From Phycisphaerales bacterium (GTDB lineage: Bacteria; Planctomycetota; Phycisphaerae; UBA1845; UTPLA1), in contig JAKSDK010001239.1 of assembly GCA_022360095.1 (NCBI GenBank), positions 1 through 49,280 of the forward strand: DNA of 49,280 bases, given 5' to 3'. Under the pieces are notes generated by a model. That model saw only the letters and a program-made list of their open reading frames with translations, had not been told where the DNA came from and did no database searches. Position 1 is the stretch's first letter. Each line of letters starts with the position of its first letter. Of the stretch, positions 16,634 to 25,621 are shown piece by piece. The position numbers and the translations under genes are program-made.

Positions 16634-19369
16634 TTGCACACACAGCGCTGGCAGGAAGTTCGAGAATTGCTCATCTCCGTGTGTGAGCTGGATCCGGGTG
16701 AAAGGGACGCCTTCCTATCCGAGGCCTGTGCTGATGACTTGGAATTGCGGGCCGAGATCGAATCCATACTGATCCACAGTGAGCAAGCGCCCAAGTTCCT
16801 TCAAGAATCGGCTGCTGAAGCATTTCCCGACATGTTCGAGTTCGAACAGGCTTCATCTCTTGTCGGTCAGCGAGTCGGTCCGTACGAGCTAATCCAACTC
16901 GTTGCTTACGGTGGCATGGGGGCCGTCTATCTTGCGGCCCGGGCAGATGGCCAATTTAAGAAGAACGTCGCGATCAAACTCATCAAGCGTCGCATGGTCA
17001 ATGAAAGCATGATCGGCCGCTTCCGCATTGAACGTCAGACACTCGCTACGCTGGATCATCCCAACATTGCGAGATTGTTGGACGGGGGTATCACCCAAAA
17101 CGGTCTTCCCTACTTTGTCATGGAATATGTGGATGGCAAGCCGATTGACCGGTTTTGCGATGAGCAAAGGATGCCTACGCTTCAACGCCTCCAGCTTTTT
17201 CTGCGAGTGATGTCGGCCGTACAGTATGCCCACCGAAACCTGATTGTGCATCGTGACCTCAAGCCTACGAACATTCTCGTCACCGTGGAAGGCGAATCGA
17301 AACTGCTCGATTTTGGCATTGCGAAAGCGCTTCAACCTGGAAATCTATGCGAGTCCGATACATCAACGGCCATTGACCGGATCATGACCCCTGCCTATGC
17401 CAGCCCGGAACAGGTTCGGGGTGAACCGATTACGACGGCCAGTGACGTGTATTCGCTTGGCGTGATTCTGTACGAACTGCTCACCGGGCATCGCCCTTAC
17501 AAACTGAAAAGCCGTACACCGTCCGAGATCGAACTGACGATTTGCGAATTGGCTCCCGAGAAACCCAGTACGGCCGTTGGACGGGTTGACAACGTCGCTG
17601 CCTCTGACGGCGGTGGCAGTTCCAGGGTTTCGTTAACGCCGGAGACCGTGAGTCGCCTGCGCGATGAGCAGCCCAAACAACTCCGTCACAGACTTGTCGG
17701 TGATCTCGACGCAATCATCATGATGGCTTTGCATAAGGAGCCGGAAAGAAGGTACGCTTCGGTGGAGCAATTTTCTGAGGACATCCGCCGACACCTGAAG
17801 GGTCTCCCGGTTAACGCGCGGAAGCCCACTGTCCGCTATCGCACTTCCAAGTTCATCCACAGAAACAGGGCACCTGTGGTGGCGATTCTGGGAATCGTCG
17901 TGGCGCTACTGGTTGGCTTCGCGACGACGATATGGCAAAGCCGTATCGCGGTCCGAGCGCAGCAAGCAGCCGAGCAAGAAGCGCGCAAGGTACAGCAAGC
18001 CAACATCTTTCTGAAAAATATGTTGGCATCGGTCAATCCCAGGAAGGCATCCGGTGGCGAAGTCACTGTTCGCGAGGTTCTTGACGAAGCCGCCAGGAAG
18101 ATCGAGGACGGCGCTTTGGATGCTCAACCGGAGGCGGAGGCCGAAATTCGATTAGCGCTGAGCACCGCGTACCGAGAACTCGGTCATTACGACGTTGCCC
18201 TGAAGCACGTGGACGTCGCGCTCGACGTCCTTAAGCAGGCGTTGGGCGATCATCACCCTGACGTGGCAAAAAGCATGAACGCCCACGGTTTGATCCTGAA
18301 GGCCATGGGACGTTATGACGAGGCCGAACAATGGTATCGAAAAGCCTTGGAATTGCAGCAAGCGTTGTCCGGGCAGGATGCAGCCGTTGCGGAGGTCATG
18401 AATAACCTGGGTGTCTTGTTAAAGAAAAAAGGCGAATGGGAGGAAGCTGAATCACTTTACCGCCGGGCATTGACCGTTCGGCGCAAGTTGCCTGGTCGAG
18501 ATCGAGATGTTGCAACGACCATGACGAATTTGGCTGCGATACTCAAGAACAAAGGCGGCCATACACAGGCGGAATCGCTATATCGTGAGGCTCTGGAAAT
18601 CTTTCGCGGACTCGACGGCGAACGGCTCCGCGTAGCGAGTTGCCTCAATAACCTGGCTTTGCTTCTTCGAGAAACGGGTGACGGTGACGAAGCCGAGTCG
18701 CTGCTCCGCGAAGCACTTGCGATACGTCGCGAGACCTACGGAAAAGAACACCCTGATGTGGCGACGGCGATGCATAACCTCGCCTTGGTTTTGCGGAGCC
18801 AGGAGAGATACTCAGAGGCAGAGTCGCTTTATCGTGAGGTCCTCACGTTACGCCGCAAAATACTTCCGGAGAATCATCCCTATCTGGCCGTCACCTTGAA
18901 TAATCTTGCCGAATTGCTCGTCGCTCAAGGAGAATTCGAGGCGGCTGAGCGACACTGTCGTGAGGCATTGGACATACGACAAAAGTCGCTTCCTGAGGGT
19001 CACCCGAGCACTGCCGGTGCTCTGCTGGTCCTGGGCCGAATCCACCTCGGCAGGGATGATCCAGGGGGCGCCGAGCCGTTGTTGCATCAAGCGTTGAACG
19101 TTTACAAAAATCGCCTGCCCGATGGACATTCGAGGATCGCCCGAGCAGAAAGTGAGCTGGCCGGCTGCTTCGTGGCCTTGGAGCGATACGCGGAAGCCGA
19201 GTCCCTCCTGCTCAATAGCTACAAGACGATCAAGGACAAGCACGGTGAAAACCACCCGATTGTTCAGGAAACGCTGAAGAAAATCGTCACGCTTTACGAA
19301 GCCTGGGGGAAACCCGAAGAGGCTTCGCCCTACATTGAGTTGCTATCTCCTGATTCCGATGGACGGTAG
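16634..19369 (+). CDS. Membrane Ser/Thr protein kinase with TPR repeats, module 2
   Basis: The product is 911 aa from a TTG start at 16634, supported by AAGGGA 7 nt upstream and by the 1-nt gap after the sigma factor. The N-terminal 65 residues are the short helical region typical of this kinase group (WQEVRELLISVCELDPGERD). The kinase domain spans about 84-395: YGGMG at 92-96, Lys115 in VAIKLI, HRDLKPTN from 207, DFG at 226-228, and ASPEQ at 256-260, so it should be active. A transmembrane helix lies at about 413-434 (APVVAILGIVVALLVGFATT). A coiled stretch rich in Ala, Gln and Glu follows, then TPR_12-type repeats of 42 residues from about 505 to 900 (for example AESLYREVLTLRRKILPENH). No zinc finger is present, unlike module 1. 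The 3' end overlaps the convergent IPTL-CTERM gene by 40 bp. Confidence 0.9.
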   Translation: MHTQRWQEVRELLISVCELDPGERDAFLSEACADDLELRAEIESILIHSEQAPKFLQESAAEAFPDMFEFEQASSLVGQRVGPYELIQLVAYGGMGAVYLAARADGQFKKNVAIKLIKRRMVNESMIGRFRIERQTLATLDHPNIARLLDGGITQNGLPYFVMEYVDGKPIDRFCDEQRMPTLQRLQLFLRVMSAVQYAHRNLIVHRDLKPTNILVTVEGESKLLDFGIAKALQPGNLCESDTSTAIDRIMTPAYASPEQVRGEPITTASDVYSLGVILYELLTGHRPYKLKSRTPSEIELTICELAPEKPSTAVGRVDNVAASDGGGSSRVSLTPETVSRLRDEQPKQLRHRLVGDLDAIIMMALHKEPERRYASVEQFSEDIRRHLKGLPVNARKPTVRYRTSKFIHRNRAPVVAILGIVVALLVGFATTIWQSRIAVRAQQAAEQEARKVQQANIFLKNMLASVNPRKASGGEVTVREVLDEAARKIEDGALDAQPEAEAEIRLALSTAYRELGHYDVALKHVDVALDVLKQALGDHHPDVAKSMNAHGLILKAMGRYDEAEQWYRKALELQQALSGQDAAVAEVMNNLGVLLKKKGEWEEAESLYRRALTVRRKLPGRDRDVATTMTNLAAILKNKGGHTQAESLYREALEIFRGLDGERLRVASCLNNLALLLRETGDGDEAESLLREALAIRRETYGKEHPDVATAMHNLALVLRSQERYSEAESLYREVLTLRRKILPENHPYLAVTLNNLAELLVAQGEFEAAERHCREALDIRQKSLPEGHPSTAGALLVLGRIHLGRDDPGGAEPLLHQALNVYKNRLPDGHSRIARAESELAGCFVALERYAEAESLLLNSYKTIKDKHGENHPIVQETLKKIVTLYEAWGKPEEASPYIELLSPDSDGR

Positions 19370-20145
19370 CGCTGGCGGCCGAAGATGATTGTGGCCGCCG
19401 TTAGCAACAACAGTGTCAAAATGACAATACCCCAGTCGGATAGGGTGGGCACGTGCTCGGCGTGAGGTTCCCGAATCACCAATGAGAGTACGGTTCCATT
19501 GGAAACCGCATTGGCTTCATTGAAACTCCACTCGACATCACCAAAGCCGGCACCGCCGTCCTGATAACCGATGGTCGCGCTGGCGCCTCCGTTTGCCGCG
19601 AGTTGTTCAACATCCTTGTAAATGAACTGAGCATAAACGCCCGCTGGATCGAGATTCTCGCAAATTTGAATCTGAAACGTGACGATGTCGTCCGGATTGC
19701 TTCCGACGGGCAGATCGTTCCACTGAACGATGGTCATGATGTTGTCTTCCATGACAAACTGTGCGAAGAAGACGTCCCCGTTCTTGTCGTCAATATCGTC
19801 ATCGATATCATCCCAGAACGCTAACAATGCCTGGCCGCCGCCGAAAGCGTTGTTGCTGGGGATCGGCTGGTTGTCCGGTTGCAAGTCGGTGACCACCTTC
19901 GTTCCAAAGCCCAGGCCGCCATTGTTGGCGACAACGAGGAGGCCGGGCTGAAGCGCAAAGCTGCCGGTAAATGACCCGACTCCCACCTCGTCATCACTGC
20001 CGAGTTGCAGGGGCGTGCCTCCGGTGATCGAGATATCGATGAACGTGCCGGGGATGTCGTCAACGATCTCGAGCGTTTGCGCGAGGGCGCCGTTTGCAAT
20101 CAAAAAGTTCGTCATCGCAACGACAATGGCATCGGATCGTTTCAC
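19330..20145 (-). CDS. IPTL-CTERM exported protein
   Basis: The product is 271 aa from a GTG at 20145, chosen because GGAG lies 7 nt upstream and the protein then begins with a signal peptide (KRSDAIVVAMTNFLIANGAL, cleavage after ALA). An ATG at 20115 is a weaker alternative. The mature part is a beta-rich secreted domain with a segment FWDDIDDDIDDKNGDVFF and WNDLPVGSNPDDIVTFQIQI, resembling proteins annotated with nidogen-like or extracellular sandwich folds, but I cannot name it. The C-terminus carries VPTLSDWG at about residue 232, then a hydrophobic helix (IVILTLLLLTAATIIF) and basic residues: the IPTL-CTERM sorting signal, probably handled by an archaeo/exosortase-type enzyme. It overlaps the 3' end of the convergent kinase gene by 40 bp. 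Confidence 0.82.
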   Translation of the reverse strand: MKRSDAIVVAMTNFLIANGALAQTLEIVDDIPGTFIDISITGGTPLQLGSDDEVGVGSFTGSFALQPGLLVVANNGGLGFGTKVVTDLQPDNQPIPSNNAFGGGQALLAFWDDIDDDIDDKNGDVFFAQFVMEDNIMTIVQWNDLPVGSNPDDIVTFQIQICENLDPAGVYAQFIYKDVEQLAANGGASATIGYQDGGAGFGDVEWSFNEANAVSNGTVLSLVIREPHAEHVPTLSDWGIVILTLLLLTAATIIFGRQRYRPSESGDSNSM

Positions 20146-20407
20146 AAAGGTCTCCTCATGGTCAATGATACCAAATCCATACACTGAGAGACGCCCATCC
20201 GGAACTGCAATTCGGACAATTCGGCGGAAATCTTGGTCCGATTTTGTCTCAGATCGCGCCCTGAATTTGTAGGGAGTTGTCAACTTGCTCTAAAGATACC
20301 CAAACAGGAGGGAGAATGTGCGCGCCCGTTCGGCGAATGCGCAAAAAGCTCATACAACCACATCATCGGCGAGTCTAGTCGTTTGATTCCAGGGAGTGAG
20401 GCCCATC

Positions 20408-23170
20408 ATGAATAAGAGTCGTAGAGGGGTTGTATCGGCGTCTTGCCGAATGTTCGGTTTCTCATCGGTCGGGTTCGGTATCTTGTTCATCGCCGGGTCA
20501 TCGACTTTGGCAAGATCTTTCGTGCATTGGGAAACGCCGCCGGTGCATCCGTTGGCGATGACACCGGACGGCGGCAAACTACTACTTGCGAACCTGCCGG
20601 ACAACCGTATCGAAGTGTTCAATATCGGTGTGAGCGGTCTGGGACACGTCGGCTCGGTCTATACCGGGCTGGACCCGGTGTCGGTACGGGCACGCACAAA
20701 CCAGGAAGCCTGGGTTGCGAATCACGTTTCGGACAGCATCAGTATCGTCGATCTGACAACGTTGCGCGTCATGAACACAATTCGCGTTGGCGATGAGCCG
20801 GCGGATATCGTGTTTGCAGGTTCGCCGCAGCGTGCCTTCGTGGCGATGTCGCAATTAAACGAAGTGTGGGTATTCGACCCGGCGAATCCGACAGCGGTGC
20901 CAACCGTTGTGCCGATCCAGGGCGAGGATCCGCGCGCTCTTGCGACCGACGGGCACCGTGTTTATGCGGCGGTCTTCGAATCGGGCAACGGATCCACCAT
21001 TCTCAGCGAGTTTGAGGTGTCGGCGGTCGGCCCATACGCCGGTCAGAATCCACCGCCGAATTCGGGGCTGAATTTTGTCCCGCCGATTGACCCGATGCTT
21101 CCGGCACCGCCGACGGTCGGCCTGATCGTCCGCAAGGATTCAAGCGGAATCTGGCGCGATGACAACACCGCAGACTGGTCGCCCTGGCTCGGCTGGGACC
21201 TGCATGATCATGACGTCGCGATCATTGATGCGAACAACCTCAACGTGAGCTACGCGGCACGGTTGATGAATCTGAACATGGCAATCGCCGTCCGACCAAC
21301 CGTCGCCGGCGGCGAGGTCACGGTCATTGGAACCGATGGGATCAACGAAGTTCGATTCGAACCGAACCTTCAGGGTGTTTTCATTCGAGCACTCATGGGA
21401 CGGTTCGACCCACTCAATCCGATGCAGAAGACGGTTAGCGATCTGAACCCACACCTCGATTATTCGACGCCTTCCATTCCCCTGCCAATGCGCGAGCAGT
21501 CCATCGGTGACCCGCGAGGGATTGCATGGGATGCGACGGGGAGTCGTGGCTATATCACGGGGATGGGGTCGAATAATGTGGTCGTGATCGACGCAACGGG
21601 TGTGCGGGTCACCACAATTGAGGTCGGCGAGGGTCCGACGGGCATCGTGGTGGACGATGCCCGTGGGCGAGTCTATGTGCAGAATCGATTCGAAGGGTCG
21701 ATCTCGATCATCGACACGGCAACCCTGCAAGAAGTGCATCGAGTTTCATATTTCGATCCGACGCCGGACGTGGTCAAAGTTGGGCGACCCCATCTCTACG
21801 ACACACACAAGTCATCCGGCCTTGGGCAGGCATCGTGCGCAAGTTGCCACCCTGATGCGCGGATGGACCAGATCGCCTGGGATCTCGGTAATCCGGCTGG
21901 CACGGTCAAAGATTTTGACCAGATCTGTCAGACGTTTCCCGTCTTCGGCGCGTGCGAAGACTTTCACCCGATGAAAGGGCCGATGGTGACGCAGACGTTG
22001 ATCGGGACCGGGTCGTCGGCTCCGCTGCACTGGCGAGGCGATCGAACCGCCCTGGCGGAATTCAATCCGACCTTCGTGGACTTGCAGGCGGCCGACGCTC
22101 AACTGACGGACGACGAGATGGCGGAATTCGTGGCGTTTCTGGCGACGATCCGATTCCCGCCGAATCCGTATCGCAACCTGGACGGGACGTTGAAAACAAC
22201 GCCGCTGTCAAACGGCGGTATCCCCCAGAGCGGTGCGAAGGAATTCGACCAATGCAGCGGATGCCATTTTCCCGGGCAGGGTTTCAACGCGGGAGTCGTC
22301 GTCTCGGCGTTTCGTGGTGATAGTCAGAGCTTCAACACGTCGCATCTGAGGAACATGTACGAGAAAACCGGTTTCGACAAAACGAGTCAGAACAACAATC
22401 GCGGATTCGGATTTCTGCACGACGGCCACGCCGACACGATGTTTACCTTGCTGCAGGCTGCCGTCTTCGGACCGGGAGGTGGCAGTGAGACGTTTACCAA
22501 TGATGCCGAGGGCGACCAGAACCGGCGTCATGTCGAGGCCCTCATGCTGAGCGACGTGGAGCCCAGGCATAACGATTCGACCCTGCCAATGGTCGGGCAC
22601 CAAATCGAACTGGTAACGGGTCCGCCGTTCGACGCCGGCGAACTGGCCGCGTACGACGAGATGTTGACGATCGTGAACAACGAAGGCAAGTTTGCGCCGG
22701 TCAGTATCGTCGCAAAGGGTGTTATCGACAACATCAAACGCGGTTTTTCATATCGTACCGCAGACACGTTTCAGTCGGATCGCGCCGGTGAGACGCACAC
22801 GGCGGAGGAGATGAAGACAATCGGTGGTCCCGGCAACCTGCTGACATTGACAATCGTCCCGAGCCAGAATGCGGACCGAATCGGGATCGATCGTGACGAA
22901 GACGGTTTCTTCGACCGGGATGAACTGGACGTGTGCAGCAACCCGGCGGATGCCTCGATCACGCCCGGCAACATCACAGGCGGCAGCGGCGACGTCAACA
23001 GCGACGGCTGGACCGATGGGCAAGATGTCGGGCTTTTCGTTGATATTTTGGTGACCGGCGCGTTCGGTCTCGGGGATCCGCCATTCTGCGCGTCGGACCT
23101 GAACGGTGATGGAAACGTGAATCTAACGGATGCAGAGATGCTCGTTGGACGGTTACTGGGAACGGAATAG
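20408..23170 (+). CDS. Exported YVTN-propeller protein with two haem-c motifs and dockerin
   Basis: The product is 920 aa from the ATG at 20408; a GTG at 20396 is in frame but has no signal peptide directly after it. The leader (FSSVGFGILFIAGSSTLARS) is followed by a propeller of YVTN/YncE-type repeats over about 45-460 (SISIVDLTTLRVMNTIRVGD, VVVIDATGVRVTTIEVGEGP). Two haem-c sites follow: CASCH with Cys477, Cys480, His481, and CSGCH with Cys616, Cys619, His620. The region resembles di-haem peroxidase or MauG-like electron carriers. The last 55 residues hold a dockerin pair (GDVNSDGWTDGQDV, DLNGDGNVNLTDA). The protein acts outside the cytoplasm, where haem is attached; substrate is unknown. 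It stands alone, divergent from the IPTL-CTERM gene, and is the last clear chromosomal gene before the island boundary. Confidence 0.88.
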   Translation: MNKSRRGVVSASCRMFGFSSVGFGILFIAGSSTLARSFVHWETPPVHPLAMTPDGGKLLLANLPDNRIEVFNIGVSGLGHVGSVYTGLDPVSVRARTNQEAWVANHVSDSISIVDLTTLRVMNTIRVGDEPADIVFAGSPQRAFVAMSQLNEVWVFDPANPTAVPTVVPIQGEDPRALATDGHRVYAAVFESGNGSTILSEFEVSAVGPYAGQNPPPNSGLNFVPPIDPMLPAPPTVGLIVRKDSSGIWRDDNTADWSPWLGWDLHDHDVAIIDANNLNVSYAARLMNLNMAIAVRPTVAGGEVTVIGTDGINEVRFEPNLQGVFIRALMGRFDPLNPMQKTVSDLNPHLDYSTPSIPLPMREQSIGDPRGIAWDATGSRGYITGMGSNNVVVIDATGVRVTTIEVGEGPTGIVVDDARGRVYVQNRFEGSISIIDTATLQEVHRVSYFDPTPDVVKVGRPHLYDTHKSSGLGQASCASCHPDARMDQIAWDLGNPAGTVKDFDQICQTFPVFGACEDFHPMKGPMVTQTLIGTGSSAPLHWRGDRTALAEFNPTFVDLQAADAQLTDDEMAEFVAFLATIRFPPNPYRNLDGTLKTTPLSNGGIPQSGAKEFDQCSGCHFPGQGFNAGVVVSAFRGDSQSFNTSHLRNMYEKTGFDKTSQNNNRGFGFLHDGHADTMFTLLQAAVFGPGGGSETFTNDAEGDQNRRHVEALMLSDVEPRHNDSTLPMVGHQIELVTGPPFDAGELAAYDEMLTIVNNEGKFAPVSIVAKGVIDNIKRGFSYRTADTFQSDRAGETHTAEEMKTIGGPGNLLTLTIVPSQNADRIGIDRDEDGFFDRDELDVCSNPADASITPGNITGGSGDVNSDGWTDGQDVGLFVDILVTGAFGLGDPPFCASDLNGDGNVNLTDAEMLVGRLLGTE

Positions 23171-23236
23171 ATCTCAATGTCGTCAGCACCCATCATCATC
23201 GGCACGGCTTGGCCGTCAAAGATCCTCAATTAAGGA

Positions 23237-23262
23237 TGCAGCGCGCTGCAAAATGCGCTGCA
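23237..23262 (+). terminator. Hairpin downstream of the haem-propeller gene
   Basis: Arms tgcagcgc (23237-23244) and gcgctgca (23255-23262) enclose a 10-nt loop, 66 nt past the stop at 23170. The left part is also a 12-bp palindrome (23238-23249). No T-run follows, so Rho-independent function is uncertain. Confidence 0.35.
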
Positions 23263-23346
23263 GCAGCGCCCGGCACCGAGTCGCACGGTTTCGCAAGGGT
23301 CGAATGTAAGTGAGGATGATTGCGAGCGTTTGCGAGATAATGCGAC

Positions 23347-23393
23347 TGGGAGCGCTGGGGCTCGAACCCAGGACCCACGGCTTAAAAGGCCAT
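23347..23393 (-). other. 3' half of tRNA-Lys(UUU), probable attachment site
   Basis: Read on the minus strand, the segment has an anticodon arm ATGGC-CTTTTAA-GCCGT with anticodon TTT (stem bases 23389-23393 and 23377-23381), a 5-nt variable region, a T arm CTGGG-TTCGAGC-CCCAG (23355-23371), the acceptor 3' strand CGCTCCC (23348-23354) and discriminator A at 23347. The 5' acceptor strand and the whole D arm are missing upstream, so it is not a functional tRNA. A bare tRNA 3' half is the classical scar left at one end of an element that integrated into the tRNA gene. Because the tRNA reads leftward, the intact copy should lie to the right, on the minus strand, at the far end of the element; I do not find one before 49280. 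Confidence 0.7.
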
Positions 23394-23588
23394 GGCCCGG
23401 AATCCGTATATAGCGGGACGGACAAGACTTGTGAAGGCGATTCTCACGATGTTGCCGTTTACTTAGCCACGATTTTGCGCGAGCACTCTGATCTAGCGCC
23501 AATCGTGGATGCTTGGCCGGTACTGCCGGAGCCGGTTCGGGCGGGTATTGTGGCGATGGTGAAAGCAGCGACAAGCCGTGATGAATGA
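23349..23588 (+). pseudogene. Detached integrase C-terminal tail reading through the tRNA scar
   Basis: A plus-strand frame crosses the tRNA half (giving GALGLEPRTHGLKG, the familiar translation of a tRNA 3' end in reverse) and continues to a stop at 23588 with a conserved-looking end DLAPIVDAWPVLPEPVRAGI followed by VAMVKAA. I recall similar endings on tyrosine recombinases of planctomycete elements; this is memory, not a search. There is no upstream integrase body, since the previous gene ends at 23170. The simplest reading is that the integrase frame continues across attP in the circular element and is split by integration, leaving the tail here and the body at the other end. Alternatively it is a random open frame. 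Confidence 0.4.
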
Positions 23589-23867
23589 GCGTTGTCCCTC
23601 TGCAATTCAATCTCGCGTAGCTGATGTGACACGTCCAGTTTGCACTTCGCGGACGGAGGGGGCGACATCCGACAGGTGGGACGCTTGACAATTCACAGAC
23701 CGACCTCATAGGCTGTTCCACGCCGAAAAGTCACTCTCGAACTTACCTTTTTTTCTAGAGTAGTAAAGGGGTAAGGGGGTCTTACATCCTCTTGATGTCG
23801 AGGCTGCATGATTTGGTATCCTCCTGAATCGAGAGCTGCGCAGTCCTCATGGGCATCAGAGGTCTGT

Positions 23868-24085
23868 GAAAACTTCGGTGGACGCAGGCGATGTCGAGCC
23901 CGTTGACGTTGGTATCGTCGTTAAAAGTCGGCAGCTTGTTCGGCGGTCTGGGACTATGTCGAGACCCAGGAGCACGTTGACACATAAGATGACATCGTTG
24001 TCATCCAATATCCTGTCTCCATTGATGTCGCCGGGTATTTCGATTAACTCCTCGATGATGATCCCATCTCCAGAATTGGACGTTC
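23868..24085 (-). pseudogene. Frameshifted dockerin-domain remnant
   Basis: On the minus strand one frame reads GDINGDRILDDNDVILCVNV then LLGLD (24032 to 23958), a good first dockerin calcium repeat. About 15 codons later, but in a different frame, comes FNDDTNVNGLDIACVHRSF (about 23925 to 23868), a good second repeat. A stop lies about 20 codons before the first repeat. The two halves belong together in intact dockerins of this window, so this is the decayed 3' end of an exported-protein gene. It sits between the tRNA scar and the defence genes. Confidence 0.6.
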
Positions 24086-24498
24086 TTCAGGGCAATCATC
24101 CTGACGCGTTAGGCCGCAGGTGCGGAGCACCAGACCAAGGAGCCTAAAGGATCGGCGTATCTAAGATGACTCACTGGTGCATGGTTAACGAAGTGCTGAG
24201 ATTATTGTGCTGTGGCGAGCGCCGGGAAAGCTAGGGAGGCTACTAGGCAGGAACGTTGGTCGACGCTCGAATCTCTGCAAGCTAGGTGATGACGTTGTAG
24301 GACGGTCTCTCTCCCACAGGACTGGTTTTCCCCGTCATTACGCTGAGTCGACTACTGTTCGCAGGAGTATCGTGACCATATAATGCCTGCAAGATAGCAT
24401 CGACTAGCAGTGCTGAACAGTGAGCCAAGCAATCCGCTGGGACTGATACTGGTATTCAGGATCGAGAAAGACGCATCTGGCGATAGTTGAGGCGATTC

Positions 24499-25548
24499 AT
24501 GAGTAGGCGTTCAGCGATACCGCCGAGCAATAAAAAGTCGGCTCGTTGCACAGGCAACCGTCCTCGCATGCACCATTATCTACCAGCAAGCTTTCTGCGG
24601 CGTTTTACCAACACAGAGGGCTTCCTTCATGTTTGGGACATGCTCGACGATCGATTGTTTAAATCCAAGCCTGAGAATGCGGCGCGCGAGCGTGACTTTT
24701 ATACGGTCGCTACAACTGACAGTCCGACTGACGTATCCACTGAACGATTGATCGGCGACATTGAGGCCAAGGCATCGCCGGTCATTGAAGGGATCATACG
24801 AAACAATCAGCTTCCCGAAGGCGAGGATTGGGTAAATCTAGCTGTTTTCGTTGGTCTCTTGGACCAACGAACGCCTCTTGCCCGCAAGATGTATGATGAA
24901 TCCGACAAGGCCATTCAACGAATGGTCGCGAGACAATTCTTCGGTAATCGAGAGATTTTTGAAAAAGGATTGGCACAATATCGAAAGGCCACGGGCGATG
25001 ATCGCGTGTTTACATATGATGACGCGCAAGAATTACTTAACACCGAGGAATACCTACGTGACGCGCACCAAAATAAGCACATCAGCATGATGCTCCAGCT
25101 TTCCATGTCGCTGGCGGGTATCATCGGAAAAATGACGACACACTTGCTCATATCGCGACAAGTGGAGTTCATCACGGGTGATTGCCCACTTCCACAGTTT
25201 AATAAACTTAGGCCCCAAGCATATGCAGCTGGCTGGAGCAACCCTGACGTGGAAGTTGGATTCCCCATTAGCAGCACACATTGCTTAGTTTTTTGTTGGG
25301 ATGCTAAGCCCGAAGTAATTGAAGCCGACGAAACCCACGTTGCAAACGCGAATTTGCAAATAGCACAGAAGTCACAGCGATATACATTCGCACCAGGTGA
25401 CTCGTTTAGCTGGATGGAGGAAGATGGCTCAGTTCATACCGACCTTAAGCAACTTCATGAGAGGATCGGGCAACATAAAAAAGACTTCAAAACCGTTGAA
25501 TTCTTTGGGGCAATGGCTCCAATGCCAGGGCAAGCGTTTGAGGTCTAA
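24499..25548 (+). CDS. DUF4238-family protein
   Basis: The product is 349 aa from the ATG at 24499, with GAGG 6 nt upstream; a TTG at 24487 is in frame but lacks support. After a short basic leader the family hallmark appears: MHHYLPASFLRRFTNTEGFL then HVWD. It is followed by AARERDFYTV and a long alpha-helical body, and a later segment (FITGDCPLPQF, VGFPISSTHCLVFCW) that recurs in DUF4238 proteins. The His-His-Tyr motif is the family signature, but no biochemical function is established to my knowledge. There is no signal peptide or membrane helix, so it is cytoplasmic. It is the first gene after the tRNA scar and shares strand and direction with the BREX operon, 73 bp upstream of the DUF4268-like gene. 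A defence or accessory role is inferred only from location. Confidence 0.75.
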   Translation: MSRRSAIPPSNKKSARCTGNRPRMHHYLPASFLRRFTNTEGFLHVWDMLDDRLFKSKPENAARERDFYTVATTDSPTDVSTERLIGDIEAKASPVIEGIIRNNQLPEGEDWVNLAVFVGLLDQRTPLARKMYDESDKAIQRMVARQFFGNREIFEKGLAQYRKATGDDRVFTYDDAQELLNTEEYLRDAHQNKHISMMLQLSMSLAGIIGKMTTHLLISRQVEFITGDCPLPQFNKLRPQAYAAGWSNPDVEVGFPISSTHCLVFCWDAKPEVIEADETHVANANLQIAQKSQRYTFAPGDSFSWMEEDGSVHTDLKQLHERIGQHKKDFKTVEFFGAMAPMPGQAFEV

Positions 25549-25621
25549 TGTGTTGTCCAGAAGGACCACTCGCCTGGACAATACGAATGTTTTCTTGAAA
25601 CGGACTTTCTGACGAAAGAAA

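Larger units (their letters stand above)
23171..24498. other. Gene-poor island boundary, 1.3 kb
   Basis: No intact protein gene is supported here. It contains a hairpin after the haem protein gene, a 3' half of tRNA-Lys, a frame resembling a detached integrase tail, and a frameshifted dockerin remnant, all listed separately. From about 24090 to 24498 I see nothing recognisable apart from the GAGG ribosome binding site of the next gene at 24489-24492. Confidence 0.65.

Noticed and set aside
23310..23348. N-terminal part of the 92-aa frame as a real gene start
   Set aside because: The frame from 23310 has no ribosome binding site and crosses a tRNA half; only the tail after the tRNA looks conserved, so it was called as a remnant.
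23171..24498. CRISPR array or toxin-antitoxin pair in the boundary region
   Set aside because: No regularly spaced repeats and no pair of small overlapping frames with ribosome binding sites were seen.
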